DNA of 64,000 bases from Coffea arabica (GCF_036785885.1 NC_092328.1:13972111-14036110), one strand, 5' to 3'. Shown: positions 48,640 through 61,300, numbered from the stretch's first letter. The notes: generated by a model from the letters alone, not told the origin. Program-made: numbers and translations.

Positions 48640-48820
48640 TCATCTCATGTCCCAAAGGAGTAAAGCGGTCTAGTGGTAAGTTTGTCTTCCTTCTAGGTTC
48701 TTTCCTTTTTTTATATATGGGAAAAAGTTTGAGTGGGCTTGGTTCCGACTACCACGAATCAAGATGTGTCTTCGAAATCATAAGTTTAAGGATGGGTGCC
48801 CGTTCCATAAGGGGTTAATA
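48640..48820 (+). mobile_element. Possible tRNA-derived SINE remnant
   Basis: GCGGTCTAGTGGTAAG at about 48665 resembles a pol III A box context, with CTAGGTTC downstream as a weak B box. There is no cloverleaf, and the 3' tail is not clear, so this is only a suggestion. Confidence 0.2.
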
Positions 48821-48832
48821 GGGCCTAGGGAT

Positions 48833-49230
48833 CAATGGAGCGGGGCGGGGCAGGAGGTCATCTTCTCCCCCCATTAATGGGGTCCCCATCCAAATATGGG
48901 GTCCCCTGTCCCATCTCTCATCCCCATCACCGCCTAATATATATATAACATATTTAATATTATTAGTTATAATAATTATATTATTAGTTATAAGTATCAG
49001 ATTATGTATATGTAATATAATTGATATTATTAATTATATTAATCATTATATATTTGTACTAATACAAATTATTGATTAGTTATACTAATACATTTAAACT
49101 AAATTACTAATTATACTTTTTACTAATTATACATTTATTCTATTATACACTTTTTTACTAATTATACATTTAAGTGGGATGGGACAGGGTGGGGGCCGGG
49201 CATTAGCGGGGTTTGACATTCCTACATAAG
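48833..49230. mobile_element. Candidate MITE with GC-rich ends
   Basis: Starts TAGGGATCAATGGAGCGGGG and ends with a mirrored GGGGCCGGGCATTAGCGGGG then TTGACATTCCTA. The AT-rich core contrasts sharply with the GGGGCGGGGC-type ends, a pattern common in one class of plant DNA elements. TIR identity is modest and no target duplication is evident. Confidence 0.4.
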
Positions 49231-49531
49231 TCGCTTATTGAAATTTTTATAGATTACTCACCAACACGGTGCACACATCAATACAACCATTTATGAAAAA
49301 GTGACCTGAAACAATTGAGTTAGCATGTGTTGGCTCCTTCTGGGTTCATGATTCCATGTTTGAGTCCCCTTCTAATGCATTTTGACAGACATACTACTAA
49401 GGCACTCCGTCAACAGAGGAATTAGGTCAAGTGCTTCATTATCGCAGGTCATTGATGTGGGTTCGGTTTAATTGGATGGAATCATGCAAATAGGTCATTT
49501 CATGCAACTATAATTGAGGGCTGGAAACAAT
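49231..49531. other. Spacer
   Basis: Includes a tRNA-like phrase near 49318-49370 (weak A-box and B-box matches). No gene recognised. Confidence 0.25.
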
Positions 49532-50256
49532 GTTTTGAAACTCAGACCAGCTATCGACTCGGTCGAGATCAAGGGTCAGAAGTCAATGGGTTCGACGGGA
49601 TCGAACCGATTCAAGAACTGGATGACGTCATCATGATGTCATAAATATATTTAATTTAAAAAATTAATATATTATGTAAAATTTCTAAAAACATGTTCAT
49701 ACTAAGAAAGGTAGGTTCAATGTATATTTGATGTTTCTAAGATACTTTACAAGAAAATACAAATAAGGTAGTATAATTAAGTAGCAATTTATGCAATTTA
49801 CAATTTAATGCATATTCAACAAGTTTAGAACCAAATTGAAGAGGTTATTTGAAAAGTAATACAAGAATTTAGGGGTGTAGCTGTAAGTTCTAAAATGTTT
49901 CTAGGTGTAATAATAGTTTTCTAGTACTCTAGGAATCAAATCATAAAATTGATAAATATTTCTCGGTAAATTTTTTACTTTTTTTTTATGTTTTATCCAT
50001 GTTTGAACTTAGATCTTGCACTGGAGTTGTTTGAGAGAGATTTATGGCAGGATATGTGAAGAGATTTGAAAGTAATTAAAAGAAAGAATCAAAAAAGGAA
50101 AACAAAAAAGGTCAAAAAGAAAAGGATGGAAAAAAATCCAGTTCGAAGCGGTTCATCCGGTTTCTGGTCAAACCCGATTTTTGACTGGGTTTGACCGAGT
50201 TTTTGTTTGATGGTTTTTTAGGATAACTTGGCCGGATGTCTACCCGATTCCTTGTT

Positions 50257-50261
50257 GAACT
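50257..50261 (+). repeat. Target site duplication GAACT, left copy
   Basis: GAACT precedes the LTR terminus TGGGAGGACTCGC and recurs at 55644-55648. Confidence 0.85.
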
Positions 50262-50860
50262 TGGGAGGACTCGCAAATTTATCTATTTTAAACTCCTATT
50301 AATTAGCTTATTTAAATATTTCATTGCCCGTTTACTCCGAATATTTTATTTCAATCTTTTTAGACCCAATTACATGAAACTATGACTTACTTATATTTTT
50401 AAAATGATTCGTTTCAAAATTTAATTTTAGAAATCTAGTTAAGTGAGAATAGTGAATACGCGTTTGGAGTCAATAATCGATTCGAGAATACAATAAACTT
50501 GAAAAATTAGAGACTTGTACATTAGTCTTGAAATAGGTATTTTTATGTTTAAGTGTTCAATTATTACTTAGTGATACTATCGTTATAAGAATTTCTTGGA
50601 AATTTCACTTTATCGCGTACAATTCAGAAATACGCGTTTTCGCGTGCGCGATTAATTGAGGGACTTTAGACCTTTATTTTTAGACTATTAAGAGTGAATA
50701 ATAATAATCTGAATGGAGGTGCATTAGAATTTTAGTACACAAGTGAAATAAACTCGAAAGGAATCGAGCACGAAACGCGCGCGTGTGCACGCGGGGAGAG
50801 AGTTGACTTTTGAGGCATTCTTAGCCACACATTTTAGCTTCTCAAGGAAGCTTCATTTTT
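50262..50860 (+). repeat. 5' LTR fragment of Tekay-type element
   Basis: It matches 51490-52086 of the 3' LTR throughout, with scattered substitutions and short indels, and stops abruptly at CTTCATTTTT, where gag sequence begins. Confidence 0.88.
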
Positions 50861-50995
50861 AGGAGGAAATGTCTGAGGTGCAGTAGTATCGAGCATAAGT
50901 TTTCGAATTGCCCTAAAACTTCTAAGGAAGAAGGAAATTCTCAATCACCTGCTAAATCCACTGCAAATCAATCGAGTACCGGAAGGAATAATTAA
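50861..50995 (+). pseudogene. Gag zinc-knuckle remnant
   Basis: A short frame encodes RRKCLRCSSIEHKFSNCPKT, a CX2CX4HX4C knuckle (C at 50870 and 50879, H at 50894, C at 50909), followed by a Ser/Asn-rich tail ending at TAA. It is directly fused to the 5' LTR fragment. Only this piece of gag remains. Confidence 0.8.
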
Positions 50996-51489
50996 TACCG
51001 GTGATTGTAAGAGAGATCCGAGTAGTGGAAACTCTACGAGTAGGGGTGAATTTGACTCCACTCGACAAATAGGGATTGTGATTTTACCCTAATATAGACT
51101 AGCACTTTTAAAGGTTGTAATCTTTTGTATAGGGGATGACATCCTTTTGTGGTATATTGCGACTTAGCATGTTTTGATCTTGTTGTTTCCCCTTTTCTTT
51201 TGAAATGGTTTGATGAACTTATTATAATTTAGTGTAACTATTATGATCTTTTATGATATATGAAAATGTACTTTGCTTTTAATTGATTTTACGGTTTATA
51301 TGTATATGTACTCTATTGCTCCATAAGATCATGAATGGCACCTGAGAATAGTTAAGTTTAATAAGTGTGAGTTTTGAATAGGAGAATTAAGAGTGATGAA
51401 AATTGTTCACGGGAGGAGAAAGTATTTGGGGTTATTTATAAATCAAGGTATGAATTTCGAGGACGAAATTCTTTTTAAGGAGGGAAGGA
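50996..51489 (+). other. Tekay 3' internal region and polypurine tract
   Basis: Non-coding. It ends TTCGAGGACGAAATTC...AAGGAGGGAAGGA just before the 3' LTR, the usual polypurine context of this lineage. Confidence 0.7.
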
Positions 51490-54400
51490 TGTGAGGACTC
51501 GCAAATTTATTTATTTAAACTCCTATTATTAGCTTATTTAAATATTTAATTGCCCGTTTACTCCGAATATTTTATTTCAACCTTTTTAGACCCAATTACA
51601 TGGAGCTATGACTCACTTATATTTTTAAAATGACTCGTTTCAAAATTTAATTTTTGAAAGATCATTAAGTGAGAATAGTGAATACGCATTGGAGTCAATA
51701 ATCGATTCGAGAATACAATAAGTTAGAAAAATTGGAGACTTGTACATTAGTCTTGAAATAGGTATTTTTATATTTAAATATTCAATTATTAGTTAGTGAT
51801 ACTATCATTATAAGAAATTTCTTGGAAATTCTACTTTATCGCGTACAATTCGGAAATACGCGTTTTCGCTTGCGCGATTAATTGAGGAACTTTAGACCTT
51901 TATTTTTAGACCATTAAGAGTGAATAATAATAATATGAATGGAGGTGCAATAGAGGTTTAGTGCACAAGTGAAATATACTCGAAAGGAATCGAGCACGAA
52001 ACGCGCGCGTGTGCACGCGGGGAGAGAGTTGACTTTTGAGGCATTCTTAGCCACACATTTTAGCTTCTCAAGGAAGCTTCATTTTTCACTAAACACTCTC
52101 TCTCTCTTGCTCTAAGCTGGCCAGCCAACCCCAAGGAAGAAACAAGACCAAAAGCTCTCTATTTTCTTGCTCATTGCTTGTCCAAATCATCTCAAAATTC
52201 ACACATAACTTGCAAATCATTTGGTGATCAAGCTAAGCTAGGAAAGGGGCTTCATTTGCATGATTTTCTTGAGCTCCATTGGGCCGAAAATTTCTGCCTT
52301 AACCATCTAAGAAAGTATACAACGATCAACCTCTTGATTCTTGATTAATGGAAGTTATATTGCACTTGTGATCTCATAAATTCATATGGGTAACTTTAGA
52401 TGGTTGGAAATTTGGTGTGTGGGCTCTATGAAATCCCACTATGTCTTGATGGACTGATTTGATGAGATTTGATGTTGTTTATGCTGGATTAGTGTTTAAT
52501 CTAGTGAAAATAAGTTGTGTTGTTGAAGAAAGTTCAAAGGAAGTGAAGAGGAAAATTTTACCCATTCTGCCCTTGTCATTGCCGTGACCCTTAGTGCATT
52601 TTTTTTTAGTTCAAATGACTGGATTTTGATGTATATGTGTAATATAGGTTGTGTAGAAAGTTTCATCAAAAAATTACTTGATTTGGTTGGACAAATGTTG
52701 AGATTTCGAAAATTTGTCGAAACTGGAATTGTGTCCCGTATTGCTCTGGCAGTGATTTTGTTTCGGTCATAACTTTTTGCTCCGACATCAAAATTGAGTG
52801 TTGTTTGCTGCACTAGAAACTAGACATTCCCAGTTTTCCAATGGTATAAAATGAATGCCCTGATTCCACCTGAGTGATCCGTACCAACCTTGTAAAGTTG
52901 ACTATTTTGTTTCGCATCTGTACTGGAAGCTCTGTTTTGAACTGTGACTTGATACTCAAATATGAGCTAGTTGTGCATAGAATTTTAAAAAGATTCTTCT
53001 AAGAAATTGTAGCCTTATGAATTTAGTTTTCAACGCCACTGACCACGCTCAATTCCGCGTTGAATTGAGTGAGATGTGGCCAAATTTCAGAACTATCTCC
53101 GTGAAAGAAAACCCTAATTCCAAACTGATTTTTAGCTAATCTTGATTTGGGACTTGTTATTAGAAATCCTTGCTGTCAATCACCTACTAAATGTATTTTG
53201 GATATTTCTTAGACATTGTCTACACAAATGAATCATATTTGAGATGTTTTGTTGGCCAAACGTTTGGGAAAAGGAAAACGGAACTACAAGGCTGTTTTGC
53301 CTTGGAAATTCTTGGAGTTTTAATGACTTGGTTAACTGACTTTCCATTCGAATTTTTGCATGAAAATTTACAGTGGAATAGCTCTCATATGGTAGTGTAA
53401 TACTGCTTATTTTGGTGCCATTCCAAGTTCATTTGGATGCTCAACCAAAGTACCAAAGCTCAAATTTTAAACATGGAAAACCTCTGTTTTAGGAGGAAAT
53501 TTCAGTGACTTTGAGCCATTATATCTTGGTGTTCAAAACTCCAATTCTTATTCCACTTGTTGTGTTGAAAACTTTGATTTAACTCTAATTGAGTTCCAAA
53601 TTTTAGATACTAGTTCACATTGTGTGAATTTTACCGAATTTCCAAACTTTGCCGAGAATCAACCCAAATCTGTCTTGGCATTCCAAAACAGCCACTTTGA
53701 GCCAAATTTTGAATATCTTCCATTTGGAATCATGGAAAGGTGTCTTCTAGGAACATTTAGTATTTTGGAAGCAGTTTCCAACGGTACCAAATTTTCTAAT
53801 TTTGGACTTTCAGAGAGTGAGTTATGATTTTTCCAAGAATGCCCCTAAATTGGATAATTCCTAGCCTTTTGAAAAATTTTCGCGCTGGAACCATTTTCAA
53901 AGAATCCGGCTGTATATCCGGCCAGTTCTTGGCTGGATAGTTGGCCGGATTGGTGGTGAAAATTGAAAAAAAATTCGGTTGCTCTCTGCCTCGAATTCGA
54001 CCGGATATCCGGCCAAATCTTGGCCGGATTGTGACGTGTCCCTTCTCAGTCCAGCTTCGGTCGTTCGTTTGGAAAATAATTTACATGATTTCATACCTAC
54101 TTACTTCCATCCAATGATTTTAAAGATAAAAGTCAGATTTTCTTGTGTTCTTGGACCCCACCTTAAAACCTTGATTTACAAGAAGATTTTAGGCTCGTGT
54201 TCACGATATTTTCTAGATTGTACATGTGTACGACCTTCCATGATAATTGGGATTTATAAGTGATAGTTTGTTATCAATTACTCAGGCACCCAAGATGACC
54301 TTCAAGAGGATCCCACGGTGAACGCCTGAACCTTCAAGTGGACACTTCCTTGTTTCTTGTATTGGTGAGTGTCAAGTGCATGAATTTGTTGCTAAGTGGT

Positions 54401-55643
54401 TAACTGTTTCTTATCCGTTATGTGAATTTGAAATTAAGAGACGAGTGTGTACTTTACCGCACACGTTCTCTTTCGAATGAAATTATATTCGTATTTTGCT
54501 ATGTGAATTCATATTCGGCTTGTACATAGTAATGCGGATGTGATTCATATTTGTGATTCTTATTTGGAATCGTCGGTTTCAGCGTTACTCATCGGCCTAT
54601 AACGGTATTTGTCGATTGGACTGAATGTTATCAACCATTATAAGTATAATCGTATAATCGGGTCTCTGAGCGATAGCATGTACCACACCGATTCGGGTGG
54701 GAGGTACCTCTCATGTCGGCTCAAAACCTTAAATAAATGATCGGTTCTCTGAGTGATAGCATATACCACATCGATCCGGGTGGGAGGTACCTCTCATGTC
54801 GTCTCAAAACCATAAACCATCCTAAGTCGATTGGAGCGATGTCTCATCGACTACTGGGCGATAGTATGTACCACACCAATTTGGGTGGGAGGTACCTCTC
54901 ATTTGACTCAGAACTATAAGCAAAGCATAAGTCGATTGAAGCGATGTCTCATCGACCACTGAGCGATAGTATGTACCACACCGATTCGGGTGGGAGGTAC
55001 CTCTCATTCGACTCAGAATCATAAACGTATAATCGACCACTGAGCATAGTATGTACCACACCGATTCGAGTGGGAGGTACCTCTCATTCGACTCAGAATC
55101 ATAAATGGAATAAGTAAAGTTCTACGGACTATTGGATTGAATTTTGGCAAAGCAAGTGGAAATGAGCTCTTAAGAGCTCCCGTATCCTTCTTGAATGTGT
55201 TTTGTGAATATTCGGGAATTGCTTGAATGTTATAGTTTTATCTCTCGTACCAACTTTATTGCTACTTGAATTACCTGCTTGCATGTTTTTCTTGGCCTCA
55301 CGAACATTCGCTCACCCCGTTAGATTTGTTTTCCTTAACAAAAGCTGAAATGAGAGGAATTTTGGAGAAACTTACTTGATGGCTCATTTGATTAGAATTT
55401 TGAATATTTGTTTAGACAACTTTTGGAATTTGTATATTTTGGGAATGTAATGTATTTTTGATAGTTTTTGATGTATGACTTGAACGTTTAGTAAGGAATT
55501 GACCTTCCTTTATATCTTCGACTTCTAGTATCAATTGGTTATTTTTAAGTTTGAATTGAATTTGTACCTAGTCCTGGCGAGAGTTGGGCAGGCGTCCCGC
55601 GGATACCCTTGGGTTCGCTCTTAGGAGAAGTGGGGGCGTCACA
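51490..55643 (+). repeat. Long 3' LTR of Tekay-type element
   Basis: Starts TGTGAGGACTCGC and ends GGGGGCGTCACA, about 4.15 kb, at the long end of plant gypsy LTRs. It contains a GGCCGGAT-rich segment (53900-54040) and a five-unit tandem array (54657-55108). Reading frames inside it (52496-54263 and 54737-55061) are not supported as genes. Confidence 0.85.
54657..55108 (+). repeat. Five-unit tandem repeat inside the LTR
   Basis: Units begin at 54657, 54740, 54846, 54951 and 55032, each about 77-106 bp. All share TACCACACCGATTCGGGTGG followed by the perfect palindrome GAGGTACCTC. Units 2 and 3 carry an extra ~25-bp block (GTCGATTGRAGCGATGTCTC). The array has thus grown by duplication of two unit types. 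Confidence 0.9.
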
Positions 55644-55648
55644 GAACT
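55644..55648 (+). repeat. Target site duplication GAACT, right copy
   Basis: It matches 50257-50261 exactly. Confidence 0.85.
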
Positions 55649-55668
55649 AGCCAGGCCGAGTTTCTAGA

Positions 55669-56599
55669 CACGAAAACACATCAAATGCATATTTTGATGT
55701 AATAATTGAAATTTTTAATGTAAAACCTTTTATAAGTGCAATATACTAAAAAATCTTGAGTTATTAATTGTTAATCGTTAGTATAAATTAAATGGCTTGT
55801 TAAAAAAAATATTGTTGACAATAATAATGATTCATCTCTCTTGTTCATGCACTAGAGTTACTACTAGATGTTTAACTATAAAAAAATAGTTACTAAATGA
55901 AATCTCTTTGCATAAATGACGAGATTATATGAAAGCTAAAGCAATTTTAAAACAGCTACATCATCTGAATTTTTCGTCCATAAAGAGCCACTCCCAGCCT
56001 CCCCTCTGTGTGGCTTGCTCTCTCTCCCTCTAATTATTTCCCACTTCACCAAGTATGAGAAAACCAATTCCATCAAATCATTTCACCTGAGAAAACTAAC
56101 TCCATGAAATTGTTTCACTTTCTTCAATGGCTTCCAAAAGTAAACACAAAGTTTTTGATAAGTTTTTCTAGTAATTTTTGTTATAATTTTTTCATTTAGA
56201 CAAGCAGAAATATATTTTTTTCCTGATTTACTTCTGAGTCAAAATAAGTCAACTCGGATGTTTTTACTAGTTTTTTAGTCTCCGAGTCAACTCAGTCCGA
56301 GTTGTCCAAATTCAAGCATGTCGCCGCCAATCCTGGTGTCTCCGATGTGTATGGGGTCATTTTCTGAATGGCCAGCCAATTTCTGGTGACGACTCGGCTG
56401 ATCCGTCTGCTTCTCCATCCATGATCACAATGTCACTAACGGCTCCAGCCAAGAGCCCGGCCTAAAACCATTCGTAAAATTCAATAAATGGCTTAATAAG
56501 ACAGTGTATATAGTACAAAGCTATGTACTGCGTACAAAGAAAATGTGCATGGCAAAGCATAGGAGAAGGAAAAACAGAGAAGAGTTAACAATCAACTCA
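55669..56599. other. Intergenic
   Basis: AT-rich sequence with pyrimidine-rich patches and short repeats (for example CCATCAAATCATTTCACCTG and CCATGAAATTGTTTCACTTT). No gene seen. Confidence 0.35.
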
Positions 56600-57420
56600 A
56601 AAAGGATAACAAACTTGATATGCAGCTCCAAGAGCAACAGCTTCATCAGGGTTCATAGTAACTTTAGGCTCCTTGCCAGTCAGCTTTCTGACAGTATCCT
56701 GGACACCAGGTATTCTTGTTGATCCACCAACAAGAATTACTTCATCGGTACCATCAAAAGAAAGCTTTGTATTCCTCATGGAAGTCTCAACAGGTGTCTT
56801 TAGCCTATGAAAGACATCTGCAATCATCAGGCGCATACCAAAACTATCAACCGCAATAGAATAAAGCATCAAATTCAATTAATGAAAACCTGAACAGCCA
56901 AAATTGGTACTGCCAAAATTACCATATCGACTAAATATATACCTGTCCAGTAAATCTGAACACAATTCTTCAAATTTGGCCCTTGTAAGTGTCGTTTGGA
57001 TATGTTTTGGACCATCTGCATTTGCAGTAATACAAGGTAGACTACAAAACAATCCCACTCGGTGAAAATGGATATTGGACACAGAAGGAGGTGAACCACA
57101 AATGTAGTAGTAAATACCGAATTTTAGTTTCGGTTGAAGAAGACAATTCTATCTTTGCCCTCTCAGCTGTTTCTATGAGACGTTGAAGAGCTTGTTTATC
57201 TATAAGAAAATCTATTCCTACATTTCTCTTGAAGTTCTCAGCAAGCCAATCAACAATTCTCTGTACAAAATCACGCATGGTATATCTATCAATAATCGGA
57301 TATTCAAAAAGGTGGTCATTACAAGATTGGTTAGGCCATCTTATACCTCATCAAATAAATCACCACCTAGATGTGTATCAGCTGCGGTTGAGTTAACTTA
57401 AAACTCTTCACCCGTCATCC
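56600..57420 (-). pseudogene. Chloroplast-type Hsp70 gene fragment with introns
   Basis: Pieces of one Hsp70 ATPase domain lie in order on the minus strand. AADTHLGGD is at about 57390-57350. [39 protein letters not shown] are at about 57265-57130. [15 protein letters not shown] is at about 56990-56945. [18 protein letters not shown] sequence, [20 protein letters not shown], ends near 56615. The pieces are separated by AT-rich stretches with GT..AG-like borders, matching an intron-containing gene rather than a processed copy. The DKQALQRL and KLTGKEP phrases resemble stromal Hsp70. N- and C-terminal parts are missing and frames are damaged. Confidence 0.75.
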
Positions 57421-58267
57421 GAATAACTGCAGGCAAAAACAATGTCCAATCCAATAGTTAGCTGGAAAAGATAATAAGAACTAACCAACCATCCAAATAT
57501 TCCCGAAATGACCACAATTCTCTTAAGGGTGCATTTGTTCCCCATAGAATTGGGGCCTAGAATTGGAAATGGGGCTTCATTCTAATATTCTAATTCGACG
57601 CAGGTCCAATTCCTAAGTTTCAATTCTTTGGTTGGACCAAAGATTTACAATTCCAATTCTACAACCAAACCTCCAAAAACGCCGGTAAACACGCCGATCT
57701 GACATGGGTTAAAATTGAAAATCTGATTAGGTACAAAATCTTAGGAAGAAAACAAGAAACACACGGCCTCTTTATCTCTCTCTTGTACCATCACAGAGCA
57801 TATTCACCACTGCTCGTTCAAGCAGTCTTCCTCCTCCGCCGATTCCATCTTTCACTTCTGCCGCCAGCCACCAGTTCCACCCTCACCTTTTACCTCTCCA
57901 GCTACCAACTCCAGCCTTCTCTCCTCCCACCATCGCAATAACATATCACTAAATTTTTGTTACTCCATCTGGACCTGTGCTTCTGCGCCCGCCTCAATAG
58001 CCCCTCTGTTGGCATTGCTGCCATCGTTGCAACGATTTTTCTTATCCTCACTCTCCCACATCCCTCTTCCCTTTTTCTTTTTTTTTTTCTCATCCCAAGA
58101 TTTTCAGAAAATTTAAGGTTTGTATAGGTAACTACAAGTTTAATTTTTTCCAATTAAACGCTAATTTTGTTATTTCTGTGATAATTTTGCTATTAATTTT
58201 GTAAAGTTACGTTGGGTGAAGCAGCAATTGGCTTTGACCGTTCAACATTTGCGTAATTCATGCTTCC
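57421..58267. other. Intergenic
   Basis: Contains a repeat-like block (57540-57700) and pyrimidine-rich sequence (57830-58100). The frame at 57902-58153 has no recognisable domain and I do not call it a gene. Confidence 0.35.
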
Positions 58268-58350
58268 TTTTTTTTTTCCTGAAACGATAGAAGTTTTTAT
58301 TTCTACTAATAGAGAAATTACACTGTATGAGCAAGGGCTCAAGTTTTTCT

Positions 58351-61300
58351 TCACAAAAGTGTACTAAGACACTGAGGATCAAAGACTTCCTCATCAAAAT
58401 GTAAATGCATTGCTTGCTTACTCAGTTTATGACTGAGGCTTTTAATCCTATCATTACCAGACTGAATATCAAATGAGCATATCCTAAACATTAAATTAAG
58501 ATCTTTTATGTTTTGTACGTGGGCTGCTAGTCGCATGTTGCATAGGACTTGACAGTTGATAAGCTTAGAAACCTGATTGCTTGGTGTCTGAAGTTTGATA
58601 TTGAGGCAGCCTCTTTCCTTTAGCTTGCAAAGTGCCAACTGTATAGCCACAAGATTGTCCAGTACAGGTGATCCAGTGCTTCTTTCTTTCATCATCCACG
58701 CTGCACATAGGTGGTGCATGCTGTTTTCTGCCGTAATGCCAATTCCCATGTTCTGACCTTCGAAGTACTGTCCCACATGTACACAAATGATCAGTGTGTT
58801 TGCATCTTCGCCCACCATTTCCTCTTGTGCATTTGCTGTATCTGTTTCTGAGATGCTCACTTGTTGTTCAGCCTGTTGGGATTTCAGATATTCCTCCCAC
58901 TCCATGACTGCCTTTGTAATCACTTTCATTGGATGTCTCTCTTTGTCTTCAAACTCTACTGCATTCCTGGCTTTCCAAATCTGCCAGAGAATGTCAACTG
59001 TCAATGTTATATGTTCCCTTCCTTCCTTCCTAGCTTTAACTTCCATTAGTATACTCCACCATTTTCTGAAGTCATTTGTGAACTCATGAAGACCATCCCA
59101 TTGTAATGGAGCCATCTTCCATATCATCCTTGCTTTCCTGCACTGGAAGAAAATGTGCTCCATTGCCTCATGATTTTCACCACATTGCTTGCAAATTAAT
59201 TCCCCTTTCCCTGTTCTCCGAAAGATTGCCTCTCGTCCTGGTAACACTTGATGTAGGCACTTCCATAAAAACAGCTTGTACTTGTGCTTTACTCTAAGTT
59301 CCCATAGCTGTTTCCAGATTTTGCTATTTCCCCATGTCCAACTTGTTTCCCCCTTGTTGTTCATTTGTACAATAGACTGCCTAGCAGGACATGTGAGTGC
59401 AGCATATGCAGACCTGACAGTGTAGGTTCCGTTTTTGCTATGAGTCCAAAAGTAGCAATCTGGTCTCCCTGTCAAGCTTATAGGTGTTTTGAGTATGTGG
59501 CCTGCTTCCTGTGAACTAAAAAGCCTGAAAATGAGAGCTGATTTCCATCTAAAGTTGGATATCAACTCACTAACTTTTGTGACCTTGCAACCTGGGGGTT
59601 TTGTGGATTCAATCTTACCTCCCTTACCTTCCAACATCCAAGCATCTTCCCAAATTCTGGTACTTTTCCCATTTCCAATTTGTTTCCTAGCTCCTTGTTG
59701 TACCTCCTCTCTTGCGCTCATCAAACTCTTCCATATCCATGATGCATTACTTTTTACTTCATAGCTCAAGAGTGTTGTCTTGGGATAGTACCTAGCTCTC
59801 AACACTTTGCTAAGCAAAAGATTGGGGCATGTGAGGAGCCTCCAAATCTGTTTGCCTAGCAAAGCTTTATTAAAACTTTGAAGATCTTTGAAGCCAAGTC
59901 CACTAGCTTTTTTTCCAGTTGTCATTTTCTTCCATGAAACCCAATGCATTTTTGTTTTACCTTTGTCCTCCTCCCACCAAAATCTTGCCATCAAAGAGTT
60001 GATGTCTTTGCATAACTTCACGAGCAGCTTAAAACACGACATGGCATAAGTTGGTATTGCCATAGTTACTGCTTTCAGCAAAACCTCTTTCCCTGCTTGA
60101 CTTAGCTGTGTATTTCTCCAGTTGAGGATTGTTTTTTGGCATTTATCTTTGATGAAGCCAAAGATTTGCTCTTTGGTTTTTGTGATTACCATTGGCAACC
60201 CCAAGTATTTCCCTTGCTTCACCACCTTTACCCCTTGTAAACTGCTGCAAATTTCTGTTTGTGCTTGTCTCTCCACATTTCTACTAAAAAAAACTGAAGA
60301 TTTTTCCATGTTGATAACCTGTCCGGATCCTTTTTCATATGTTTTCAGAATTGTCATCACTTCTTGAGCTTGCTTCTTATCCGCTTTGCAAAAAACTAAC
60401 GAGTCATCAGCAAAGAAGAGGTGAGTTAGTGATGGTCCACTTCTACTAATCTGCATTCCAGTCAATCTTTTGCTCCTTTGTGCTTGAGCCAGCAAGTTGG
60501 TAAAACCTTCGGATACTAGTAGAAACAAGTAAGGCGACAATGGGTCTCCTTGTCTAATCCCTCTTGACGGTATCACGTATCCTTTAAGCTCACCATTTAT
60601 GTTGAAGGAAAAAGAAACTGTTGAGATGCATTCCATTATCCAATTTATCCATGTATCACAAAATCCCATTTTTTGCATAATTGCCTTCAGATATCCCCAC
60701 TCAACCCTGTCGTAAGCTTTCGACATATCTAGCTTTAAAGCCATAAACCTATTAGATCCTTCCCTTTTGTTTTTGAGGTAGTGCAAGTACTCATGAGAAA
60801 TAATGATATTGTCCAAAATCTATCTTCCAGGTATAAAGGCAGCTTGGTTTTTACTAATGCAGTTTCCCAAAACTTTTTTCAATCTATTTGCTAGAATTTT
60901 GGAAATGATTTTATAGAGTACATTACAAAGACTTATAGGCCTGAACTGCTTAAACTCAGTGGGATTATCAACTTTGGGAATGAGTGAAATGGTTGTGTGA
61001 TTCAAAGCCTTTAACATATGTCCAGAATGAAAAAAACTTTTGATTGCTAGAGTGATGTCATTTTTAAGAAAGTGCCAATATTTCTGAAAGAAAATTGGTG
61101 TCATGCCATCAAGTCCCGGGGCTTTGGTTGGATGAATAGAGAAAAGTGCATCTTTAATTTCTTTTTCCATGACTGGTTGGGTTAGATCAGTGTTCATGTG
61201 ATCCGATATTGACTGTGATATTCCCTCCAGAACCATCTCAGATGAGGTCCCTCCCTTGCTACTAAAAAGCTCCTTGAATTTTTAACAACCTTTTCTCCAA

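Larger units (their letters stand above)
50262..55643 (+). mobile_element. Internally deleted Tekay-type gypsy element with long LTRs
   Basis: A 599-bp 5' LTR fragment is followed by only 629 bp of internal sequence, then a ~4.15-kb 3' LTR. The internal part keeps a gag zinc knuckle and a polypurine end (AAGGAGGGAAGGATG) typical of Tekay/Del elements, whose pol commonly ends close to 'TTCGAGGACGAA'. That phrase is present at about 51456. Perfect GAACT duplications flank it. Most of the 5' LTR, leader, gag and all of pol are missing. Confidence 0.88.
49532..55668. mobile_element. Candidate decayed DNA transposon split by Tekay element
   Basis: The left end reads TTTTGAAACTCAGACCAGCT then ATCGACTCGGTCGAGATC. 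The right end, read inward after removing the Tekay insertion, gives TCTAGAAACTCGGCCTGGCT. They match imperfectly as a terminal inverted repeat. Between them lie 'GGTTTGACCGAG' type phrases in both orientations. No transposase was found. Boundaries uncertain. Confidence 0.35.

Noticed and set aside
48660..48700. tRNA-like stretch
   Set aside because: It cannot fold into a cloverleaf; at best a SINE remnant.
54650..55110. CRISPR-like array
   Set aside because: Units are adjacent tandem repeats of variable length without unique spacers, inside a plant LTR.
57902..58153. 83-codon minus-strand frame
   Set aside because: Arg/Lys-rich reading of pyrimidine-rich spacer, no domain.
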